A stretch of DNA of 64,000 nucleotides from Leptospira bouyouniensis (lineage in GTDB: Bacteria > Spirochaetota > Leptospiria > Leptospirales > Leptospiraceae). The notes beneath the pieces are model-generated. The model was given only the letters and a program-made list of their open reading frames with translations, was not told the DNA's origin and searched no databases. This document shows, in pieces, positions 45,829-56,466 of the stretch (position 1 is its first letter; every line of letters begins with the position of its first letter). Both the position numbers and the translations under genes were made by a program. The stretch is taken from NCBI RefSeq assembly GCF_004769525.1, contig NZ_RQFT01000003.1:186001-250000 (forward strand), in the 5' to 3' direction.

Positions 45829-46995
45829 TTAAGCGTTTGGAGTTTCGATCCCAACTCCATCGTTGAGGAATTTCGAAATAATCACTCTTTGGATTTGAGA
45901 AGTTCCTTCGTAAATTTGGAAAATTTTTGCATCTCGCATCAATTTTTCTACTGGGTATTCTTCATTGAAACCGTATCCACCAAAAATTTGAACTGCATCG
46001 GTTGTGACACGCATTGCCATATCAGCGCAAAAAACTTTTGCAATGGAAGCTTGGTATGTGTTACGGAATCCATTGTCGATGAGCCATGCAGATTGCCAGC
46101 AAAGCAGTCGACCAGCTTCGATGTCACGAGCCATCTCTGCGATCATAAAACTTACACCTTGGTTCACAGAAATTGGTTTTCCGAACGCATTACGAGTGTT
46201 TGCATAACGTATTGAGTGGTCAAGAGCGGCACGTGCCACACCCACTGCACCAATTGCAACTGCTGGACGGGTTTTATCAAAAGCACCCATCGCAATTTTA
46301 AATCCCTCACCTTCTTTCCCAATCATATTCTCTTTGGGAACTTTTACATCTTCAAAGGTGACGCCACGTGTGTCGGAACATCGTTGTCCCATATTCTTTT
46401 CTTTTTTACCTACAATGATTCCAGGAGTTTTTGCATCTACGATGAACCCTGTCATGCCTTTGTGTCCAGCGTTTGGATCTGTTTTTGCTAAAACAAAAAA
46501 CCAATCAGCATGACCTGCATTGGTGATCCACATTTTGGATCCATTGATGATATATTCATCACCAACACGTTTTGCTGTTGTACGAATTCCTGCAACATCG
46601 GATCCAGCCCCTGGTTCCGTAACAGCGTAAGCCGCTAAGGTAAAATTTTCTGTCATTGGTTGGATGAATTTTTTCATTACATAATCATCTGCACCGAGAA
46701 GAACGGGTGCAAGAGCAAGGTTGTTTGCAAGGATTGCTGTTGCCATCCCAGAACATCCATAAAATAACTCTTCTGAGGCGATGAGTTCGTCGAGAACTCC
46801 AAGTCCTGCACCACCGTATTCAACAGGAATGTGCATATTCATCAGACCAACGTCGAATGCTTTTTTCAAAATCTCTTTTGGATATTCACCTGTGTGGTCA
46901 TGGTGTTCCGCTTTGGGAATCATTTCATTTTTTGCGAAATCTTTGGCTAGCTCGCGGAGGGCTTTTTGTTCATCGGTGATTGAGAAGTCGATCAT
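45829..46995 (-). CDS. Acyl-CoA dehydrogenase
   Basis: 388-residue FAD enzyme of the acyl-CoA dehydrogenase family, introducing a trans-2 double bond. [17 protein letters not shown] at the start, [16 protein letters not shown] and WITNAG in the FAD/substrate region, and C-terminal YEGTSQIQR, with its Glu the likely catalytic base. Short-chain-type sequence; acyl chain unknown. Stands alone by 42 bases from TrpG/PabA. Confidence 0.95.
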   Translation of the reverse strand: MIDFSITDEQKALRELAKDFAKNEMIPKAEHHDHTGEYPKEILKKAFDVGLMNMHIPVEYGGAGLGVLDELIASEELFYGCSGMATAILANNLALAPVLLGADDYVMKKFIQPMTENFTLAAYAVTEPGAGSDVAGIRTTAKRVGDEYIINGSKMWITNAGHADWFFVLAKTDPNAGHKGMTGFIVDAKTPGIIVGKKEKNMGQRCSDTRGVTFEDVKVPKENMIGKEGEGFKIAMGAFDKTRPAVAIGAVGVARAALDHSIRYANTRNAFGKPISVNQGVSFMIAEMARDIEAGRLLCWQSAWLIDNGFRNTYQASIAKVFCADMAMRVTTDAVQIFGGYGFNEEYPVEKLMRDAKIFQIYEGTSQIQRVIISKFLNDGVGIETPNA

Positions 46996-47118
46996 GGTAT
47001 GCCTTATGGATGTTTTTTTACAGTACTTTGGAATTTTCTCTATGAGTCAAGAAACTAGGGCGACTTAAATCTGTTGAAAAATCTTTTGAATCCAAAATCC
47101 TAGCCATGGGAGACTACA

Positions 47119-47862
47119 ATGTCAGGACACTCGAAATGGGCGACGATTCGAAGAAAAAAGGGAGCCATTGATGCCAAAAGAGGCGCCATCTTCACAAGGA
47201 TAGCCAAAGAAATTTCTGTGGCAGCCAAAGAAGGTGGAGGTGACCAAGAAGGGAATCCAAGACTTCGATTGGCTGTAACAAAAGCCAAAGCCGCAAACAT
47301 GCCTAAAGACAACATAGAACGTGCCATTAAAAAAGGTACGGGTGGTTTGGAAGGCATGGTGTATGAAGAGTGTCTATACGAATGTTATGCACCAGGTGGG
47401 GTCGCCATTATGGTCGATGTGCTCACAGATAAAAAATCCCGAACTACTCCTGAAATTAAAAGTATTTTAACCAAACTTGGCGGATCCCTTGCCAATGCAG
47501 GTGCCGTCTCTCGTTTGTTTGAACGAAAAGGCCAACTCACTCTCAAAGCGGATCAAATTTCAGAAGAGACATTATTTGATTTAGCACTTGGGGCAGGCGC
47601 TGAGGATATCCAAGTCAATGATGGAATGTTTGTTGTCCTTACTTCACCAGCTGAATACGAAGCAGTGCAGTCAGCTCTCTCTTCCAAAGGATTGAATATG
47701 GAAGAATCGGAAATCAAATACATTCCGATGACAACGGTAGAAGTAAACGATAAAGAAACGGCTGAAAAAGTGATGAAACTCATCGAAAATTTGGAAGCTA
47801 ACGACGATGTCCAAGGTGTGAGTTCCAATTTTGAGTTAGGCGAAGGTGTCGAACTCGATTGA
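47119..47862 (+). CDS. YebC/PmpR-family transcriptional regulator
   Basis: 247 residues, the family size. [20 protein letters not shown] is the hallmark start, with [20 protein letters not shown] next. Some members act as transcriptional regulators, others in translation of proline-rich stretches (TACO1-like). ATG 47119 is family-standard. Followed by a stem-loop terminator. Confidence 0.95.
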   Translation: MSGHSKWATIRRKKGAIDAKRGAIFTRIAKEISVAAKEGGGDQEGNPRLRLAVTKAKAANMPKDNIERAIKKGTGGLEGMVYEECLYECYAPGGVAIMVDVLTDKKSRTTPEIKSILTKLGGSLANAGAVSRLFERKGQLTLKADQISEETLFDLALGAGAEDIQVNDGMFVVLTSPAEYEAVQSALSSKGLNMEESEIKYIPMTTVEVNDKETAEKVMKLIENLEANDDVQGVSSNFELGEGVELD

Positions 47863-47882
47863 TCTTTGATCTTCGCGGAATG

Positions 47883-47914
47883 GACAGGGATTTATGTCTC
47901 CCTGTCTTCTTTGA
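47883..47914 (+). terminator. Rho-independent terminator after yebC
   Basis: GACAGGGA / TCCCTGTC, an 8-bp perfect stem with an 8-base loop, then TTCTTT. It lies between convergent yebC and glsB-type genes, and could serve the rightward gene. Confidence 0.7.
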
Positions 47915-47960
47915 TACTACAATCGATCCATTGTTAGGATTGGACATCCTGCCAATGGAT

Positions 47961-48206
47961 TTATTTCTTTTTGATCATCCCAGCGATGAATATCAGTAAA
48001 ATTGCGCCAATCACTGCAACGATGAGTTCGGCGATGATACCATAAGTTCGAAATCCAAGTAAACCAAACACAATCCCACCTAAGAAAGAACCTACTACAC
48101 CAATCACTAAATTGGCAATGATCCCAAAACCTTTCCCACGGAGGATACGGCCTGCAAGCCAACCTGCCGCAAGTCCAATGAGTAAAAACCAAATAAAACT
48201 ATACAT
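47961..48206 (-). CDS. GlsB/YeaQ/YmgE-family stress membrane protein
   Basis: 81-residue hydrophobic protein with three predicted helices and Gly-rich packing, e.g. GLAAGWLAGRILRGKGFG and VIGVVGSFLGGIVFGLLGF. Transglycosylase-associated-protein family, widespread under envelope or stationary-phase stress. Positively charged C-terminus (IKKK). Isolated gene, divergent from the degenerate EAL protein. Confidence 0.92.
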   Translation of the reverse strand: MYSFIWFLLIGLAAGWLAGRILRGKGFGIIANLVIGVVGSFLGGIVFGLLGFRTYGIIAELIVAVIGAILLIFIAGMIKKK

Positions 48207-48294
48207 AACTGACTATCCTTGTTGCCTTTTCTATTGAATTCTCATAAAATTACAGGACGTCGTTAAAGAATCAAATCATATACGAAGGTAACAT

Positions 48295-49644
48295 TTGAAA
48301 AATCAGCTATTAACAGGACCTTATTATTTTGGAATGAAAGACTTAGAAGTGTTTAAAAAACATTTCATCCAAGAAAATAAAGGAAAACCACTCTTTCTCA
48401 TTCGTTTTGAAAATATCACTGGCATTGAACTCACAGAATTTTTAGATTTATTACGTACTGAATTTTACTCATGTCTAGACTTAGAAGATATTTGTTTTGG
48501 ATTCCATTACTTAGAAAAACCAAATATTCTTTTAATGGGAATCTCACCATTATTTGAATGGGATATTGAAAAATTTCCCAATATTGAAAACTCAGTGGGA
48601 AAATTCCAACAACAATGTTTGCAGAATAAAATCGTTTCCTTTCACTTTGGTGTCTCGCGAACACAATCTAATTTTATATCCGATAATGAAGAAATTTTTG
48701 CTGAACTGTTTCGATCGTCTGAAAAAAATCTAAACGACAACTTAGTGCGTTGGAGTTGGACCTATTACAACAAAGCCAACACATATATTTCTGGTTCTGT
48801 GCATGAAGCCATGATCCAACCAACTGTTATCTTTAATCCAAAAGACAAAACCTATGCTGTGAAAGGTGGGGAAGTATTTTTAGGAGGAGGGGCATACATT
48901 GGTTATAAAGATTTAATCAATGACATTCCTTCTGACCAGGACATCAACCGAATCGAACTATTGATTTTGGAAAAACTCATCATAGCTTGTGAAGGCGCAC
49001 CAGGTTTATTAAAATTTAATATTTCTCCTCAATCATTAATCGATACCTTTTCACAAAATGACAGGGTGGACCGATTAAAAAAACTCATCCTAAGCAAAGA
49101 TTTGTCTCCTGAAAATGTTCGCTTTGAACTCGTAGAAAAACCATACGACGAATCAAAATTCCATTTAAAAGATGTCTGCCATGCATTTTATTCGCACGGA
49201 ATGAGTTTCGCGGCTGATGACTTTGGAGTCAAAAGTCAGTCTCATCAAATAGTACTAGATCTTGGAATTATGATCAAAGAATTCAAATTGGATCCTATTA
49301 GTTTTAAATTCAAAATCGAAGAGGACCAAATTAAATTTTTGGATAACTTAGCTTTCATCGATTATTGTAAACGATTAGCAGACAACCGAGAAGCGGTGAT
49401 TACTGCTGAGGCTGTAGAAGATTTTGATACCTTAAATTTCCTTATGGAACACCAAATTTACCAATTCCAAGCCAATATTTTATTTGGGAAAATGACCGTA
49501 ACCGATTATAAACGAGATTTTGATTTACTCCATTCCATCCACGAAGATGTTGTGAAAGAAGTCTTAACAGACAAAATTTTATCGGAAAAACAAAAGAAAG
49601 TTGGGAATTTGTTCCTCGTCGCATCCGAAGAGGGACTCATTTAA
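48295..49644 (+). CDS. Degenerate EAL-domain protein with GGDEF-like N-terminus
   Basis: 449 residues. N-terminal (about 30-165) resembles a GGDEF fold but lacks the GG[DE]EF loop. The C-terminal half is an EAL fold: N in KFNISP, Glu in FELVEKP, Asp-Asp in AADDFG, Lys and a final Q are there, but no E-A-L-x-R can be recognised in the first strand (GGGAYIGYKDL). Likely catalytically dead and used as a c-di-GMP or protein-binding sensor. TTG start at 48295 after GAAGGTAACA. The pseudo-receiver gene follows by 7 bases. Confidence 0.8.
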   Translation: MKNQLLTGPYYFGMKDLEVFKKHFIQENKGKPLFLIRFENITGIELTEFLDLLRTEFYSCLDLEDICFGFHYLEKPNILLMGISPLFEWDIEKFPNIENSVGKFQQQCLQNKIVSFHFGVSRTQSNFISDNEEIFAELFRSSEKNLNDNLVRWSWTYYNKANTYISGSVHEAMIQPTVIFNPKDKTYAVKGGEVFLGGGAYIGYKDLINDIPSDQDINRIELLILEKLIIACEGAPGLLKFNISPQSLIDTFSQNDRVDRLKKLILSKDLSPENVRFELVEKPYDESKFHLKDVCHAFYSHGMSFAADDFGVKSQSHQIVLDLGIMIKEFKLDPISFKFKIEEDQIKFLDNLAFIDYCKRLADNREAVITAEAVEDFDTLNFLMEHQIYQFQANILFGKMTVTDYKRDFDLLHSIHEDVVKEVLTDKILSEKQKKVGNLFLVASEEGLI

Positions 49645-49651
49645 AATTTTT

Positions 49652-50650
49652 ATGCATTTTATCATGGCAATCGAAAACGATCCAAATTCATCGCAGGATT
49701 TGGAAAATATCTTCCTTGGATTAAGGCAACGTGTTGTCATCACTAAGTTTTCGCAAACAGTTCAAGAATATGTAAAATCTTCTAACCCAGATATCATTCT
49801 TATGGGTTTAACCTTTAAAGACAAAAAAGAATTAGAATTTATATTAGAGCTACGTCGGGATGTCATCACCCATAATATCCCAATTTTAGCTATGATTCCA
49901 AAAGAAGATACAAACTTCATAACAAATCACAAAAAATTGGGATTCACTGATTATATGGTGAAGCCATTAGCAAAACAAGCATTACTCGACAGAATCCATT
50001 CACATATTGAAGAATATAAGTTTAGCGAATCTACAAAAACAAGAGATAATGTTTCATTTGTAGTCGTTGACAGAGGACATGGCAGAGTATTATTCCAATG
50101 CCGTGCCAATTTAAAACGATATGTATTTCCAGAGTTTAAAAAAATTTTTACGATCAATTTTTTAAAATCAATTCATGCAGAAAGAATTTGTTTTGATGTC
50201 CGTGTAGTCCCTGAACTAGGAAAAGAAGAAGTAGAAGTTTTCGAAAGGGTGATAAAAATTTTTCAAAACCAAGAAAAGATAATATTCATTGCTGGTAGGC
50301 ACATGGGTGCTTTCATAGAACATGCAACCGATGATGATAAAATGTTAGTTTTTATGGCTCCTAACGAATACGAAGAATATGTAAAAATGGAAGAGTTAAA
50401 AAAAGAAGAGCAGCGAAAAAAGGAGAAAAAAGAAAAATTCGCAAAAGATTCAAATAAGGAACCTTCCGTAACACCAGTTCAACCAACAAATTTGGGTGAT
50501 GTGAAAATAGAAATCAATCCTTCGGATACAATACAAACAACAGCAAGTGAATCCAACGATACAAAAGATACAAATCCATCTGAAGAAGCAAAATCGTCTT
50601 CAAAAGATTCTACAAAAACAGATCAAGAATCTAACCAAGCTAAAAATTAA
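49652..50650 (+). CDS. Pseudo-receiver protein with low-complexity C-terminal tail
   Basis: 332 residues. The N-terminal 110 are receiver-like (E-N-D-P acidic start, late K-P-L), but the acceptor Asp is lost: the strand reads IILMGLTF. A middle region (about 130-255) is unassigned. The last 80 residues are charged and Ser/Thr/Lys-rich, with little order. Adjacent to and probably paired with the degenerate EAL protein. ATG 49652 or 49664; neither has a close ribosome-binding site. Confidence 0.75.
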   Translation: MHFIMAIENDPNSSQDLENIFLGLRQRVVITKFSQTVQEYVKSSNPDIILMGLTFKDKKELEFILELRRDVITHNIPILAMIPKEDTNFITNHKKLGFTDYMVKPLAKQALLDRIHSHIEEYKFSESTKTRDNVSFVVVDRGHGRVLFQCRANLKRYVFPEFKKIFTINFLKSIHAERICFDVRVVPELGKEEVEVFERVIKIFQNQEKIIFIAGRHMGAFIEHATDDDKMLVFMAPNEYEEYVKMEELKKEEQRKKEKKEKFAKDSNKEPSVTPVQPTNLGDVKIEINPSDTIQTTASESNDTKDTNPSEEAKSSSKDSTKTDQESNQAKN

Positions 50651-50688
50651 ACCAAACCTAAATCAATTAAGTATAAAAGAAGAAACCT

Positions 50689-51471
50689 ATGAACTATAAA
50701 AGAGAAGTAATCGATTTACCAAATGGAAAAGGTGAAATCATTCGTTTTCAAATGAATGAACAAAACTCACTCACTGGACAAAATATGAGGGATCTAGGTG
50801 AGATATTAAATGAAATCAAAGAAGATCCAACCAAAAAAGGTGTCATCTTAGCCACTGATAATCCAAAATTTTTTTGCAATGGACTCGATGCAGAAAATCT
50901 TCTCGCAACACCTAAAAACAAACTCATAGAAGAAGTTGGTGGGATTGTAATTTTGTTTGGTGAATTAGTAAAATTCGATAAACCTCTCATCACAGAAGTC
51001 ACCGGTTATGCAATGGGTGGTGGTGCTGTCATCACAGTGGCTTCAGATTATAAATATATGTTAGATGGTAAATGTAGAATTGGTTTTACTGAAGTGAATG
51101 TTGGATTACCTTTGCCAGGAAGTTTTATCGATCGCATCAAAATGTGTGTTGAACCAAGGTATTGGGCAGAAGTTTGTTTAGAAGGGACAATTTATAAAGC
51201 TCCTGAAGCTAAAAAAATTGGTCTCATTGACGAAATTGCTTCCACACCTGAAGAAGTAAGAAAACTCTCTGTAAAAAAATTAGAAGCACTTTCTAAAATC
51301 CCTTCCTCTGCACTCCGATCGACAAAAAACACATTGAATGCCGCACTCATTCGAAATTTGGAACAATATAAAATCGATACAACAAAATCATTTGAACAAC
51401 CAGGAGTTGTTGATAATTTATTAGAAGCGATGACCGCACTTAAAGAAAAAAGGAGACCTGTTTTCCAATAA
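50689..51471 (+). CDS. Enoyl-CoA hydratase/isomerase-family protein
   Basis: 260-residue crotonase-fold protein. The oxyanion-hole regions are FFCNGLDAENL and TGYAMGGGAVITVASD. The family includes hydratases, isomerases and thioesterases; the catalytic glutamates are not securely placed. AAGAAACCT just before the ATG is a weak ribosome-binding site. Followed by a stem-loop. Confidence 0.88.
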   Translation: MNYKREVIDLPNGKGEIIRFQMNEQNSLTGQNMRDLGEILNEIKEDPTKKGVILATDNPKFFCNGLDAENLLATPKNKLIEEVGGIVILFGELVKFDKPLITEVTGYAMGGGAVITVASDYKYMLDGKCRIGFTEVNVGLPLPGSFIDRIKMCVEPRYWAEVCLEGTIYKAPEAKKIGLIDEIASTPEEVRKLSVKKLEALSKIPSSALRSTKNTLNAALIRNLEQYKIDTTKSFEQPGVVDNLLEAMTALKEKRRPVFQ

Positions 51472-51485
51472 ACGTTTGTCATTGA

Positions 51486-51518
51486 AAATCAGGAGATGAG
51501 AAATCTCCCTCCTGATTT
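51486..51518 (+). terminator. Terminator-like stem-loop after the crotonase gene
   Basis: AAATCAGGAG / CTCCTGATTT, a 10-bp perfect stem with a 13-base loop that contains a second small GAGAT/ATCTC pairing. Few Ts follow directly (CTTATAAGTCTTTT). Likely separates the crotonase gene from the M23 peptidase gene. Confidence 0.6.
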
Positions 51519-51565
51519 CTTATAAGTCTTTTCACCATACTTGCCGAAAATTATAGTGAAATCCG

Positions 51566-53530
51566 ATGTTGCGTTTTATTGTATTTGTCCTCATACCTAG
51601 TTTTGTATCCCTATTCGCAATATCCTCATCTGATTTCCCGCCTGGTTTTGTTTTAAAAAATCCCTACTTATGGCCTGTAAAAGGATATGATTCCATTACC
51701 GGTGCCTTTGGTGAATTTCGAACTGGTCATTTTCACATGGGTCAGGATTTTTCCACTGGTGGAAGAATTGGTGTTCCCATCCTTGCAGTGACAAAAGGAA
51801 AAGTCACTCGGGTTCAAAGAAGATGGACAAGCATTGGTTATGCGTTATTTCTTCAACATGATGATGGTATGACATCACGTTATGGTCATCTCCATAAATT
51901 TGCACCAAAAATAGTAAAACAAATCTTAAAATCAAAACAAGCGAGACGATTCAAAGATAGAACGGATTTTGACATCGCCCTTCCTGAACCAGTAGAAGTA
52001 GAAGCTGGCGAAACAATTGCTTTCTCTGGTGATACAGGAGTTGGTCCTCCCCACTTACACTTTGAATTATTCAAAGACAATGTGTATTACAATCCAATGC
52101 ACTTTGGGTTAGGATATAATTCTGCAGAGCCGATTGTATTTAATACTTTAAGGATCACACCCCAAACACCACGTACCTTTATCAATGGTCGAAATGAAAC
52201 GATTGAAATTCCATTTTATGAATCAAGTGGAAATCGTTTTGAGTTATCTGAATCTCCTACACTTTTTATCCAAGGAAAAGTAGGAATTCAAATTGCGATC
52301 CATCAAAAGTCGAATAACAACCGACTTGGAATTTTCACATTAGATATGTTAATCGGAGACAATGTTTTGCAAGGCTTTCAGCTTTCAAAAATCCTGAAGG
52401 AACATACAAGAAAAAATGTTTTATTATATGATAGCTCTGTTAGTAAACCAAATGGAAATCCTTTTTCGTATTATTTGCATACAAGAGACGGAAATGATTT
52501 ACTTGGAATGCGGAGTAACGGTCGCGAACAAGGTGTACTTGACAGTGAACAAATGAAGATGGGAGAACCGAAAGAAGTGACCATTCGTGCAACTGGTATG
52601 GGTGGCCAAATGTCTCTAGCTTCTTTTTATGTTTTGAAAGACCAAGGTGATTACAGCCACATAGTCACCAAAGAATGGAAATATAATGTCTATTATGATC
52701 GATATACTACGTTCAAATCGAAAGATACAAAAGTTGAATTGTTTTTTCCAGTAAATGCCGTGTATTCAAAAGCTTTCTTTGAAATCGAAGCCCAAGAACA
52801 AATCAAAATCAACACGCAAGGTCTTAACCAACTCTCAAGTGTTTATAAAATAGGTCCCGATTTTAAGGATTTTAATCTGGGATATGACCTTTATGTCAAA
52901 GTTCCCAAAACAAAAGATATTAATTCGGCCGATTTATATGAAGTATTACCAGATGGGAATGTCAAAAAAATCAATGGTTCTTCCTTTAGTTCATGGGGCC
53001 AATTTTTTAAAGTGAGACTTCGTAAAACAGGTTTGTTTGTTGTTTTATCAGACCAAACTCCACCAAATATTTATTTGCATGAGTTGATGAATAAATCGAT
53101 TTATCCAAGAGAGGATTTTGCTTTGTATCTCAAAGCTGTAGATGTTGGATCAGGGATTATGCCAGATGGATTTGATATCACGGTGGACGGAATCCCTGGG
53201 AAAGCTGAATTTTTCCCAAAAGATGGCCGTCTTGAAATTTTTGAACCAGAAATTTTATACGAACCTGGAAAACATACCGTACTTGCAAGTGTACGAGATT
53301 ATGCCGGGAATTGGAGTTCTACGGTAAGATATGATTATGAAATTCAGGCACCACCTGTCGTGGAAGAAAAGAAAAAACCAGTCACCGAATCAACAGTGAT
53401 CGAAACTTCTAAAGAAAAAAAATCGACAAAAGAAAATAAAACAAAACAATCTTCGCCTAAGGTACAAAAGGTGGTAAAACCAATTACAATTGCACCAAAG
53501 GCAAAGGATAAAAAGTCTACATCCCGATAG
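51566..53530 (+). CDS. Secreted M23 (LytM) metallopeptidase
   Basis: 654 residues with an N-terminal signal ([15 protein letters not shown]). The peptidase domain (about 30-190) holds the zinc motif H-x3-D in [10 protein letters not shown] and the H-L-H in [10 protein letters not shown]. It would cut peptidoglycan cross-bridges or regulate amidases. The middle is beta-rich, unassigned; the C-terminal 60 residues are Lys/Thr/Ser/Pro-rich ([10 protein letters not shown]...). Tail overlaps fabG by 14 bases. Confidence 0.9.
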   Translation: MLRFIVFVLIPSFVSLFAISSSDFPPGFVLKNPYLWPVKGYDSITGAFGEFRTGHFHMGQDFSTGGRIGVPILAVTKGKVTRVQRRWTSIGYALFLQHDDGMTSRYGHLHKFAPKIVKQILKSKQARRFKDRTDFDIALPEPVEVEAGETIAFSGDTGVGPPHLHFELFKDNVYYNPMHFGLGYNSAEPIVFNTLRITPQTPRTFINGRNETIEIPFYESSGNRFELSESPTLFIQGKVGIQIAIHQKSNNNRLGIFTLDMLIGDNVLQGFQLSKILKEHTRKNVLLYDSSVSKPNGNPFSYYLHTRDGNDLLGMRSNGREQGVLDSEQMKMGEPKEVTIRATGMGGQMSLASFYVLKDQGDYSHIVTKEWKYNVYYDRYTTFKSKDTKVELFFPVNAVYSKAFFEIEAQEQIKINTQGLNQLSSVYKIGPDFKDFNLGYDLYVKVPKTKDINSADLYEVLPDGNVKKINGSSFSSWGQFFKVRLRKTGLFVVLSDQTPPNIYLHELMNKSIYPREDFALYLKAVDVGSGIMPDGFDITVDGIPGKAEFFPKDGRLEIFEPEILYEPGKHTVLASVRDYAGNWSSTVRYDYEIQAPPVVEEKKKPVTESTVIETSKEKKSTKENKTKQSSPKVQKVVKPITIAPKAKDKKSTSR

Positions 53531-54284
53531 CAGCACCACCGTCAACGCGGAGGTATGTTCCAGTGATGTAAGATGCATCATTACTTAAGAAAAACTTAAC
53601 AGCAGATGCGATCTCTTCTTGTTTTCCCGGACGTTTGAGTGGGATCACAGCAGGATCAGTTAACTTTTCTTGTACTTCCTTAGAAAGTGTTCCTGTCATT
53701 TCTGTTTGCACATATCCAGGGCATACAGCATTGACAAGTACGTTCCTTCCAGAAAATTCACGTGCAGAAACTTTTGTTAGAGCGATTACACCAGCTTTTG
53801 AAGTGGAATAATTTGCTTGGCCTGGTTGACCAGTTAATCCAGATACAGAAGAAATATTAACAATTCTTCCAGAATCAGACTTAAGGATGAGTTTACTTGC
53901 TGACTTAGTCATAAGGAAAACACCCTTACAGTTAACATCCATAACAAAATCGTATTCTTGTTCTGACATACGAATGAGTAGGTTGTCTTTCAAAACACCT
54001 GCATTGTTCACTAGAAAATCAAGTTTACCAAATGCTTCTTTAGTTTTGCTGATGGCAGCATCACAATCTTCTGGTTTTGTTACGTTACAAGCAACTCCAA
54101 TTGCTTTAACACCAAATTTTGCTTCTACTTCTCTTGCAGCTTCTTCAATTTTTTCCTGATTCAAATCAACAAGCACCAAACTTGCACCATGCGATGCGAT
54201 TCGGTTTGCGATTGCTCTTCCCAAACCAATGGGAGAGGCAGCTCCCGTTACCAGTGCTACTTTTCCTTCGAATTCTTTGGACAT
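53517..54284 (-). CDS. fabG: 3-oxoacyl-[ACP] reductase-type SDR
   Basis: 255-residue short-chain dehydrogenase. [17 protein letters not shown] nucleotide site, [26 protein letters not shown] with the catalytic Ser-Tyr-Lys, and a late PGYVQTEMT. Best matches FabG of fatty acid synthesis; another SDR cannot be excluded by motifs only. ATG preceded by a G6 ribosome-binding site. A 23-base inverted repeat lies 22 bases upstream of the start. Confidence 0.85.
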   Translation of the reverse strand: MSKEFEGKVALVTGAASPIGLGRAIANRIASHGASLVLVDLNQEKIEEAAREVEAKFGVKAIGVACNVTKPEDCDAAISKTKEAFGKLDFLVNNAGVLKDNLLIRMSEQEYDFVMDVNCKGVFLMTKSASKLILKSDSGRIVNISSVSGLTGQPGQANYSTSKAGVIALTKVSAREFSGRNVLVNAVCPGYVQTEMTGTLSKEVQEKLTDPAVIPLKRPGKQEEIASAVKFFLSNDASYITGTYLRVDGGAAIGM

Positions 54285-54305
54285 ATGCCCCCCTAGGATT
54301 TATTA

Positions 54306-54328
54306 CTAGATTCTAAACTTGAATCTAG
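54306..54328. promoter_or_regulatory. Inverted-repeat operator candidate between fabG and purB
   Basis: CTAGATTC-7-GAATCTAG, perfect 8-bp arms, in the 108-base divergent intergenic region. Closest to fabG (22 bases from its ATG). A repressor site is likely; the regulator is not identifiable. Confidence 0.5.
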
Positions 54329-54392
54329 AACATCGTTCGGCAATCGTAAAATTCCCAGTTGAAACGGAAGTTTGCACTGAGAGACTGCCCTT

Positions 54393-55697
54393 ATGATCGA
54401 TCGTTATAGCCATCCTGAGATTTCCGCCATTTGGGAATTAGAGAACAAATTTAAGATTTGGACAGATATTGAAATTTATGCCTGCGAAGCTCGAGCCAAT
54501 CGAGGAGAAGTCCCTAAAGAAGACTTGGAAACCATCAAACAAAAGGCAAAATTCAACGTAGATGAAATTCTAGAAATTGAATCCAAAGTACATCATGATG
54601 TCATCGCATACTTAACCAATTTAAATTCTTATATAGGACCAGCTGGCCGTCATGTTCACTTCGGTTTAACTTCCAGTGATGTTGGTGATACAGCACTTTG
54701 TGTGCAGATGGTGCAAGCAATGGACCTCCTTATCCAACGTACAGAAACTCTTTTAGAGACGACGAAACAAAAAGCAAAAGAGTACAAAGACCTTCCTTGT
54801 ATCGGAAGGTCTCACGGGATCCATGCTGAACCAATGACACTTGGTCTTAAGTTTGCACTCTTTTATGCAGAGATGACACGTAACTTGGAACGAATGAAAG
54901 ACGCCCGTGCACAAGTTGCTGTTGGAAAACTTTCTGGAGCAGTTGGAACATATTCCAATATTGATTTAGAAATTGAAGAATATGTATTAACCAAACTTGG
55001 TTTAACAGTAGATCCAATTGCAACCCAAGTGATTTCCAGAGACAGACATGCATTTTATATGTCAGTACTTGGCGTCGTTGCAGCAAGTTTAGACAGAATG
55101 GCAACAGAGATTCGTTTGTTACAAAAAACAGAAGGTCGCGAAGTAGAAGAACCATTTGCAAAAGGACAAAAGGGATCTTCTGCAATGCCACACAAACGTA
55201 ATCCTGTAGTTTGCGAAAGAATTTCGGGAATCTCTCGAGTGATTCGCTCCAATGTAAATGTTGGATTACAAAACGTAGGGCTTTGGCATGAAAGAGATAT
55301 TTCTCACTCATCCGCAGAAAGAATTGTTCTACCGGATTCCACCATTGCTCTGGATTACATTTTAGAAAAAATGAATTTTGTATTGAAAGGTCTTCACGTG
55401 TATCCTGATGCCACAGAACGTACATTAAATGTAACCCGTGGACTCATTTTTTCACAAAAAGTATTGTTATGGCTGATTGAAAAAGGTGGAATCACAAGAG
55501 AAGATGCCTACTTGATTGTCCAAGAAAATGCAATGGCAGTTTGGGCCGACCAATCGAAAAATCTACGTGACCTTTTGAAACAAGACCCACGTTGTTCTGC
55601 GATTTTAAAAGATTCTGACTTGGATGAAATTTTCCAGATCAAACCCTATTTGGAAAGAATACCGCTTATCTTCAAACGATTAGGGATCATTGATTAA
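54393..55697 (+). CDS. purB: Adenylosuccinate lyase
   Basis: Cleaves SAICAR and adenylosuccinate in purine synthesis. 434 residues. MIDRYSHPEISAIW at the start, TSSDVGDTA, GRSHGIHAEPMTLGLKFA, and the diagnostic SSAMPHKRNPVVCERI. ATG 54393 is family-standard. Confidence 0.97.
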   Translation: MIDRYSHPEISAIWELENKFKIWTDIEIYACEARANRGEVPKEDLETIKQKAKFNVDEILEIESKVHHDVIAYLTNLNSYIGPAGRHVHFGLTSSDVGDTALCVQMVQAMDLLIQRTETLLETTKQKAKEYKDLPCIGRSHGIHAEPMTLGLKFALFYAEMTRNLERMKDARAQVAVGKLSGAVGTYSNIDLEIEEYVLTKLGLTVDPIATQVISRDRHAFYMSVLGVVAASLDRMATEIRLLQKTEGREVEEPFAKGQKGSSAMPHKRNPVVCERISGISRVIRSNVNVGLQNVGLWHERDISHSSAERIVLPDSTIALDYILEKMNFVLKGLHVYPDATERTLNVTRGLIFSQKVLLWLIEKGGITREDAYLIVQENAMAVWADQSKNLRDLLKQDPRCSAILKDSDLDEIFQIKPYLERIPLIFKRLGIID

Positions 55698-55732
55698 AAT
55701 ATACAAGATTTAAAACCATTGGTTTGTAAAGG

Positions 55733-55771
55733 AAAGGTTAGGTAACGTAAAAACTACGAAGCCTAACCTTT
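55733..55771. terminator. Bidirectional stem-loop between purB and the carboxylesterase gene
   Basis: AAAGGTTAGG / CCTAACCTTT, a 10-bp perfect stem with a 19-base loop that can pair GTA/TAC internally; T-runs on each side. It suits both converging genes. Confidence 0.7.
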
Positions 55772-55792
55772 TAAACTTGTGCATTGTTGATT

Positions 55793-56449
55793 TTAATTTT
55801 TTTTCAGTTCCAAATCCAACCAAGACACTAAATCTTCTAACATCTCATTACTAATGGTATGTCCTTCTGGATACTCTTTATATTGATATTGTTTCCTCAT
55901 TGATTCTAAAAACTCTTTCGATGCTCGCGCTGATGTAACTGGAATCACGTTATCGTTCGTACCATGCGCGATATAAATTTTTTGATCATGAGGCAAATCA
56001 TCTATTTTAGTATTTTTCTTTGTTTCCTCTAATATACGTCCACTGAGAGCAATTATCCCTTTAATGCGATCAGGATGTTCTAATCCAATTGAGTATGACA
56101 TCACAGCTCCTTGGCTAAAACCACCAAACCAAACCTGCTTCGTATCGAACTGGAATTGAGTGGAAAGAAAATTTAAAAACTCTAATAGAATTTTTTGACT
56201 TTTTTGTTGTTGTTCAGCATCGATTTTTGGAGCTCCACCTGTGAATGTAATTTCATACCAACCAAATCGATCTCGACCAAGAGTGATGGGTCCTCTGACA
56301 GATACGATCAATAATGAATCAGGTAAAAATTCAGTAAGTGAAAATAAATCTTTTTCATTGCTACCGACACCATGTAACAGGATGAGCAGAGGTGGTTTCT
56401 CAATGGATACTTTTGGATGACGAATTAGAAATTCTAATGGTGGATGCAT
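55793..56449 (-). CDS. Phospholipase/carboxylesterase (alpha/beta hydrolase)
   Basis: 218-residue serine hydrolase. ILLHGVGSNEKDLF oxyanion region, GFSQGAVMS nucleophile, late ASP and H in YPEGHTIS. MhqD-type esterases in Bacillus are co-regulated with dioxygenases by the MarR protein MhqR. Second gene of an operon with the extradiol dioxygenase (17-base gap). Confidence 0.9.
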   Translation of the reverse strand: MHPPLEFLIRHPKVSIEKPPLLILLHGVGSNEKDLFSLTEFLPDSLLIVSVRGPITLGRDRFGWYEITFTGGAPKIDAEQQQKSQKILLEFLNFLSTQFQFDTKQVWFGGFSQGAVMSYSIGLEHPDRIKGIIALSGRILEETKKNTKIDDLPHDQKIYIAHGTNDNVIPVTSARASKEFLESMRKQYQYKEYPEGHTISNEMLEDLVSWLDLELKKN

Positions 56450-56466
56450 TGATCAAACCTATGTGA

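Noticed and set aside
54847..55425. 192-codon open frame opposite purB
   Set aside because: Shadow frame with Leu/Phe/Gln-rich composition and no motif; purB on the other strand is certain.
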